Source of the DNA: Arcobacter sp. UBA7394
GTDB taxonomy: Bacteria; Campylobacterota; Campylobacteria; Campylobacterales; Arcobacteraceae
NCBI GenBank assembly: GCA_002470185.1
Contig: DKNG01000027.1
Coordinates: 1-8,784 of the forward strand
Direction: 5' to 3'
DNA length: 8,784 nucleotides
Within the stretch, counting starts at the first letter, position 1. Each line of letters begins with the position of its first letter. Both the position numbers and the translations under genes were made by a program. This document shows positions 6,388-8,784 of this stretch, piece by piece. The notes under the pieces were generated by a model. That model was not told the DNA's origin and ran no database searches. It saw nothing but the letters and a program-made list of their open reading frames with translations.

Positions 6388-7368
6388 TTATCTAAATAAA
6401 ACTGAAAACTTTCTAAGAGTTGCTTGTAAATAGAGATTTTGATTGTCAATTTTTGAAGTTTTGAATTCTAACTCAATATTTAGAAGATATTCAAGCATTT
6501 TTTGAAAAACTTCTGGTTTAATATTAATAGCTAGTTTCGATTTTCTTTCCCAAATATTTTTTGGAGGAATAAAACCTAAGATTTCTTTAGGATTTGGAGC
6601 GCCAATTGCTCTAGCATAAGAGCTAATCATAAATAGTTGTTGTACAAAAGAGGTAACTTGAGTTAATAAATATATTTCATTTACTCCCTCATCAAGTAAT
6701 AAAGTCAAGTCTTCACTAATATCATTGCCTTCAATTAAATTGTTTAAAAACTCTTCAAAAGAGACATTACCAATTCCAAAACAATAAGTATTCACCTCAT
6801 CAGATGTAATCTTTTTATCTAAAATTGCTAGTTTAGACAAATCATTCATACATAAAGATAAATCATTTTTATGCATAAAGTATAAGTGATTTAAAGCTGA
6901 AATATCATAATTAATATTTAAACCCTTTGCTTCATTTTCAAGAAGTTTAATAGCTTCTGGATTAGAAGGCGAAAACATTCTAATTGAAACTGAATTTGTT
7001 TTAGGTGAAAAATAATTACCCATTGTTTTAAAATCGCTATCTCCTAAACAAGAGAAAATAACTGTACTATCTGGATTAATATTGCAAGCTTCTATTAATT
7101 CTTCTACCTCTTTTTTAGGTACTTTTTTTTCTAATTTAATTAATAAAATATTATTCGATGAGAAAAGTGAAGATTGTAGTAATTTATCTTTTGCGTATTT
7201 AAAATTGTAATCATCAAAATATAATTTTTCTATTTCGTCATTCTGTCCATGTAATCTAGCGATTTTTAGGGCATAATGTTCTACTAAAAAAACAGATTGC
7301 CCATAAAACATATAAGCATTAAATTTTTTATTTTGTCGTAGGTGATTATCAAATTCGTTTCTATACAT
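6388..7368 (-). CDS. holA: DNA polymerase III subunit delta (clamp loader)
   Basis: The delta subunit opens the beta sliding clamp within the clamp loader complex. The 326 residues fit the family (343 in E. coli), with 'AYMFYGQSVFLVE' near the start (18-30), a motif seen in Campylobacterota HolA at the degenerate nucleotide-binding position. 'LYFDDYNF' (49-56) and the beta-binding-type region 'LLQSSLFSSNNILLIKLEKK' (63-82) follow, and the C-terminal collar ends 'NLYLQATLRKFSVLFR'. Sequence divergence is typical for delta. The ATG at 7368 is preceded by a perfect palindrome rather than by a clear Shine-Dalgarno; AGGG is about 15 bases upstream. rpsF follows 82 bases downstream. Identification rests on motif recall plus synteny with rpsF-ssb-rpsR. 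Confidence 0.88.
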   Translation of the reverse strand: MYRNEFDNHLRQNKKFNAYMFYGQSVFLVEHYALKIARLHGQNDEIEKLYFDDYNFKYAKDKLLQSSLFSSNNILLIKLEKKVPKKEVEELIEACNINPDSTVIFSCLGDSDFKTMGNYFSPKTNSVSIRMFSPSNPEAIKLLENEAKGLNINYDISALNHLYFMHKNDLSLCMNDLSKLAILDKKITSDEVNTYCFGIGNVSFEEFLNNLIEGNDISEDLTLLLDEGVNEIYLLTQVTSFVQQLFMISSYARAIGAPNPKEILGFIPPKNIWERKSKLAINIKPEVFQKMLEYLLNIELEFKTSKIDNQNLYLQATLRKFSVLFR

Positions 7369-7381
7369 AAGATATATCTTA
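7368..7381. repeat. 14-bp perfect palindrome at the holA start
   Basis: TAAGATATATCTTA reads identically on both strands and covers the last bases before, and the first base of, the holA start codon. It uses the same 7-mers, TAAGATA and TATCTTA, as the inverted repeat upstream of the reductase gene (3062-3083), in the opposite order. It could be an operator site or a structure that hides the holA start. The function is unknown. Confidence 0.3.
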
Positions 7382-7385
7382 CCCT

Positions 7386-7395
7386 AAGTATACTT
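7386..7395. promoter_or_regulatory. Palindromic dual -10 between holA and fliW
   Basis: AAGTATACTT contains TATACT on both strands (plus 7389-7394, minus 7392-7387), a 5 of 6 match to the -10 consensus. Read rightward it would give fliW a leader of about 30 bases; read leftward it would give holA one of about 12 bases. Only one polymerase could use it at a time. Neither side has a clear -35. No sigma-28 or sigma-54 flagellar promoter pattern is seen ahead of fliW. Confidence 0.35.
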
Positions 7396-7430
7396 TTAAT
7401 AAAATTCAATTATAAAAAAAAGGTATGAAA

Positions 7431-7799
7431 ATGTATAAAATCCCCCTTCCCCTATTAGGCTTTGAAGAGATCAAAAACTTAGAAATTGAGAAGCTAGATG
7501 ATTATTTTTCTACTTTAGTACTAGATAGAAAAAATAATATTACATTTACCATTGTAAATATCTCCTATTTACAACACGCTGCATTTGATTTTAATATTGA
7601 TGATAAAACCTTAGATATTTTACATATTAGAAAAAGAAGTGATATTGATGTTTATTTTTGTGTGGTTTTACAAGAACCAATTGAGAAATCAATCGTAAAC
7701 CTAGTAGCACCAATTATTATAAATAAAAGACATAACTTAGTAGGTCAATATGTTATAAGAGAAAAGATACCAAGACTATTTACAAATCTCCTGTCTTAG
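7431..7799 (+). CDS. fliW: Flagellar assembly factor FliW
   Basis: FliW binds flagellin and, when free, binds CsrA and relieves its repression of flagellin translation, so it ties flagellin level to export. The 122 residues match the family: 'PLLGFEEIKNLEIEKLDDYF' (7-26), 'TFTIVNISYL' (38-47), 'FDFNI' (52-56) and the core 'IEKSIVNLVAPIIINKRHN' (84-102). They align well with my memory of C. jejuni FliW. The start is placed at 7431, not the ATG at 7425, because AAAGG (7419-7423) would be only 1 base from the first ATG but 7 bases from the second. The protein is complete. Its flanks (holA and exported repeat proteins) are not flagellar genes. Confidence 0.92.
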   Translation: MYKIPLPLLGFEEIKNLEIEKLDDYFSTLVLDRKNNITFTIVNISYLQHAAFDFNIDDKTLDILHIRKRSDIDVYFCVVLQEPIEKSIVNLVAPIIINKRHNLVGQYVIREKIPRLFTNLLS

Positions 7800-7830
7800 T
7801 ATTAAATACACATATATATTTTAATCTTCA

Positions 7831-7923
7831 ACTACACAAACAATACATAAATCCTTAACACTTACTTTACATAAATCTTATACAATTCACTTATACAAAC
7901 AAAAGAATTTAAAAGGATTTATT
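7831..7923 (+). promoter_or_regulatory. Upstream block of exported repeat protein 1 (duplicated copy)
   Basis: The first 75 bases (7831-7905) align without gaps to 8396-8470, with 62 matches by hand count. Both carry TATACAAT (7879-7886), a likely -10, and copies of TAYACAAACAA near the two ends (7833-7843 and 7892-7902). This copy has 10 extra bases (7906-7915) before the shared GATTTATT and ATG, which places AAAAGGA (7911-7917) next to an upstream AAAAG. The most conserved parts are the two ends and the -10. No regulator is known for this site. I see no strong terminator for fliW in 7800-7830. Confidence 0.5.
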
Positions 7924-8190
7924 ATGAAAAAGCTATCAACAATTATTTTAACACTAAGTTTATTTGCAGGAAGTGCATTATTCGCACAAAACAACTTCGC
8001 TAGTTTCTATCCAGCAGAAGATAATGATTCTCCAGATTATCTAGTAAGTGAAGAAACTGGTAACTCATCAGACTTTTTCTTAAGCTTAGATACTCAAGAT
8101 AAAGTTCATAAAACAATGAGTACAACTAATAGAGTTGTAAAAGAAGACCATACTTTTGATGCTTTCTATCCAGTAGAGGATGTTGACTAA
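7924..8190 (+). CDS. Small exported acidic repeat protein, copy 1
   Basis: I do not recognise this family. The 88-residue product starts with a Sec signal peptide: two lysines after Met, a hydrophobic run (about 5-19) and the cleavage site 'ALFA|QNN' after residue 21. The mature part of 67 residues is acidic and lacks cysteine. It contains 'FYPAEDNDSPDY' (28-39), 'FFLSLDTQDK' (51-60), 'TTNR' (67-70) and a second start of the repeat, 'FYPVEDVD' (81-88), where the protein stops. The homologous position in copy 2 continues past this point, so copy 1 may be shortened. AAAAGGA (7911-7917) is the ribosome binding site. It is probably periplasmic or secreted; no lipobox is present. The reading as a gene is firm, the function unknown. 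Confidence 0.8.
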   Translation: MKKLSTIILTLSLFAGSALFAQNNFASFYPAEDNDSPDYLVSEETGNSSDFFLSLDTQDKVHKTMSTTNRVVKEDHTFDAFYPVEDVD

Positions 8191-8208
8191 CAAAAGCATT
8201 TTATAAAT

Positions 8209-8259
8209 TAACTAAAGTACATTTAGTTAGATAAAGTAGAGAAAATACTTCTCTTCTTT
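8209..8259 (+). terminator. Two adjacent hairpins after copy 1
   Basis: TAACTAAA (8209-8216) pairs with TTTAGTTA (8222-8229). A second stem follows: AAAG-t-AGAGAA (8233-8243) with TTCTCT-t-CTTT (8249-8259), ten pairs around one T/T mismatch. The second is the better terminator candidate, although the T tract after it is short and broken by CC. Further right, 8260-8395 is AT-rich sequence with no ORF or clear structure. Confidence 0.5.
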
Positions 8260-8395
8260 ATTTCCATACCTTATTAATATTTTCTATCTTAAATCATTCA
8301 CTTATTATTTTAAAAACCTCATACAAATTTATCATCTTTATTTTTCTAATAAAACATTTTTATAAACTAATTTAATTCTAATATTAAAGTGTATC

Positions 8396-8478
8396 ACTAC
8401 ACAAACAATACATGAACTCTTAACGTTTAGTATATGCAAATCCTATACAATACACTCATACAAACAAAAGGATTTATT
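8396..8478 (+). promoter_or_regulatory. Upstream block of exported repeat protein 2 (duplicated copy)
   Basis: This is the second copy of the 75-base block described at 7831, here without the 10-base insertion. TATACAAT (8444-8451) is the likely -10, AAAAGGA (8466-8472) the ribosome binding site, six bases before the ATG. The middle (about 8416-8442) has diverged most, while ACTACACAAACAATACAT at the left end is unchanged. Confidence 0.5.
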
Positions 8479-8784
8479 ATGAAAAAGCTATCAACAATTA
8501 TTTTAACACTAAGTTTATTTGCAGGGAGTTCAGTATTTGCTCAAAACAATTTCGCAGGTTTTTATCCAGTAGAAGACAATGATACTCCAGATTATATTTT
8601 AAGCCTAGATGCAGGTGATGATAAAGTTCATCAAACAGCTAACAATCAAGTAACAAAAGAGAATGTATTCAGTTCTTTCTATCCAGTAGAAGATAATGAC
8701 TCTTCAGAATATTTTTTAAGTTTAGATTCTAGTGATGGAACTTATCAAACTACAACAAATAGAATTACAAATGAAAATACATTT
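8479..8784 (+). CDS. Small exported acidic repeat protein, copy 2 (partial, runs off the window)
   Basis: This gene is a paralogue of the one at 7924 and is open to the end of the window (102 residues seen, no stop). The first 47 coding bases are identical to copy 1, and the signal peptide differs only in its last residues ('GSSVFA|QNN'). The mature part shows a clean tandem repeat of 38-39 residues: 'FAGFYPVEDNDTPDYILSLD' (25-44) with tail 'VHQTANNQVTKEN', then 'FSSFYPVEDNDSSEYFLSLD' (64-83) with tail 'TYQTTTNRITNEN', then a third 'TF'. Phe-Tyr-Pro, Glu-Asp-Asn-Asp and Leu-Ser-Leu-Asp are invariant between the two units. It is acidic and cysteine-free, and no known domain is recognised. The true length and number of repeats cannot be seen here. 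Confidence 0.8.
   Translation, partial: MKKLSTIILTLSLFAGSSVFAQNNFAGFYPVEDNDTPDYILSLDAGDDKVHQTANNQVTKENVFSSFYPVEDNDSSEYFLSLDSSDGTYQTTTNRITNENTF

Noticed and set aside
7425..7430. ATG at 7425 as the fliW start
   Set aside because: The AAAGG ribosome binding site ends only 1 base before it, too close for initiation; the ATG at 7431 has proper spacing.
8260..8395. Remnant of another repeat-protein gene between the two copies
   Set aside because: Only short AT-rich similarities (such as CTCATACAAA) are present, and no coding trace of the signal peptide or FYPVED motif is found.
7831..8478. The duplicated upstream blocks as part of a CRISPR array or insertion sequence
   Set aside because: There are only two diverged copies about 565 bases apart, each tied to a gene start, with no spacers, terminal inverted repeats or transposase.

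Overview
The window is AT-rich bacterial DNA carrying compact housekeeping genes, with accessory genes at the right edge. Several protein families point to Campylobacterota, most likely the Arcobacter group: a short 80-residue protein of the HP0268 type next to nusA, the gene order holA-rpsF-ssb-rpsR (recalled from Helicobacter pylori), an epsilon-type FliW, and T/A-rich promoters with good -10 hexamers but poor -35 elements. The species assignment is inference from these features; no database was searched.

Layout. (1) At 1-245 a small HP0268-like gene on the minus strand diverges from nusA. (2) At 407-2984 nusA and cysS lie on the plus strand 1 base apart, and are probably co-transcribed. 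(3) At 3094-4827 a siroheme/[4Fe-4S] nitrite/sulfite reductase family gene follows with its own putative promoter, and ends in a clear hairpin terminator that also serves the opposite strand. (4) At 4849-7368 a minus-strand block reads, in transcription order, holA, rpsF, ssb, rpsR, then a strong terminator and an unknown 63-residue ORF. A hairpin with a CCG element between holA and rpsF may be an S6:S18 autoregulatory leader. (5) At 7431-7799 fliW diverges from holA over a short region with palindromic -10 sequences. (6) At 7831-8784 there are two tandem paralogous genes for small exported acidic proteins built on an 'FYPVEDND...LSLD' repeat, each with a copy of the same upstream regulatory block. 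The second runs off the window.

Function. Most of the window serves information processing: NusA in transcription elongation and termination, CysS in tRNA charging, S6 and S18 in the 30S platform, SSB and the delta subunit of the clamp loader in replication. The reductase is metabolic (nitrite or sulfite to ammonia or sulfide). FliW links flagellin level to CsrA activity. The least explained part is the tandem family of exported repeat proteins at the right edge: its promoters were duplicated together with its signal peptides, while the repeat content diverged.
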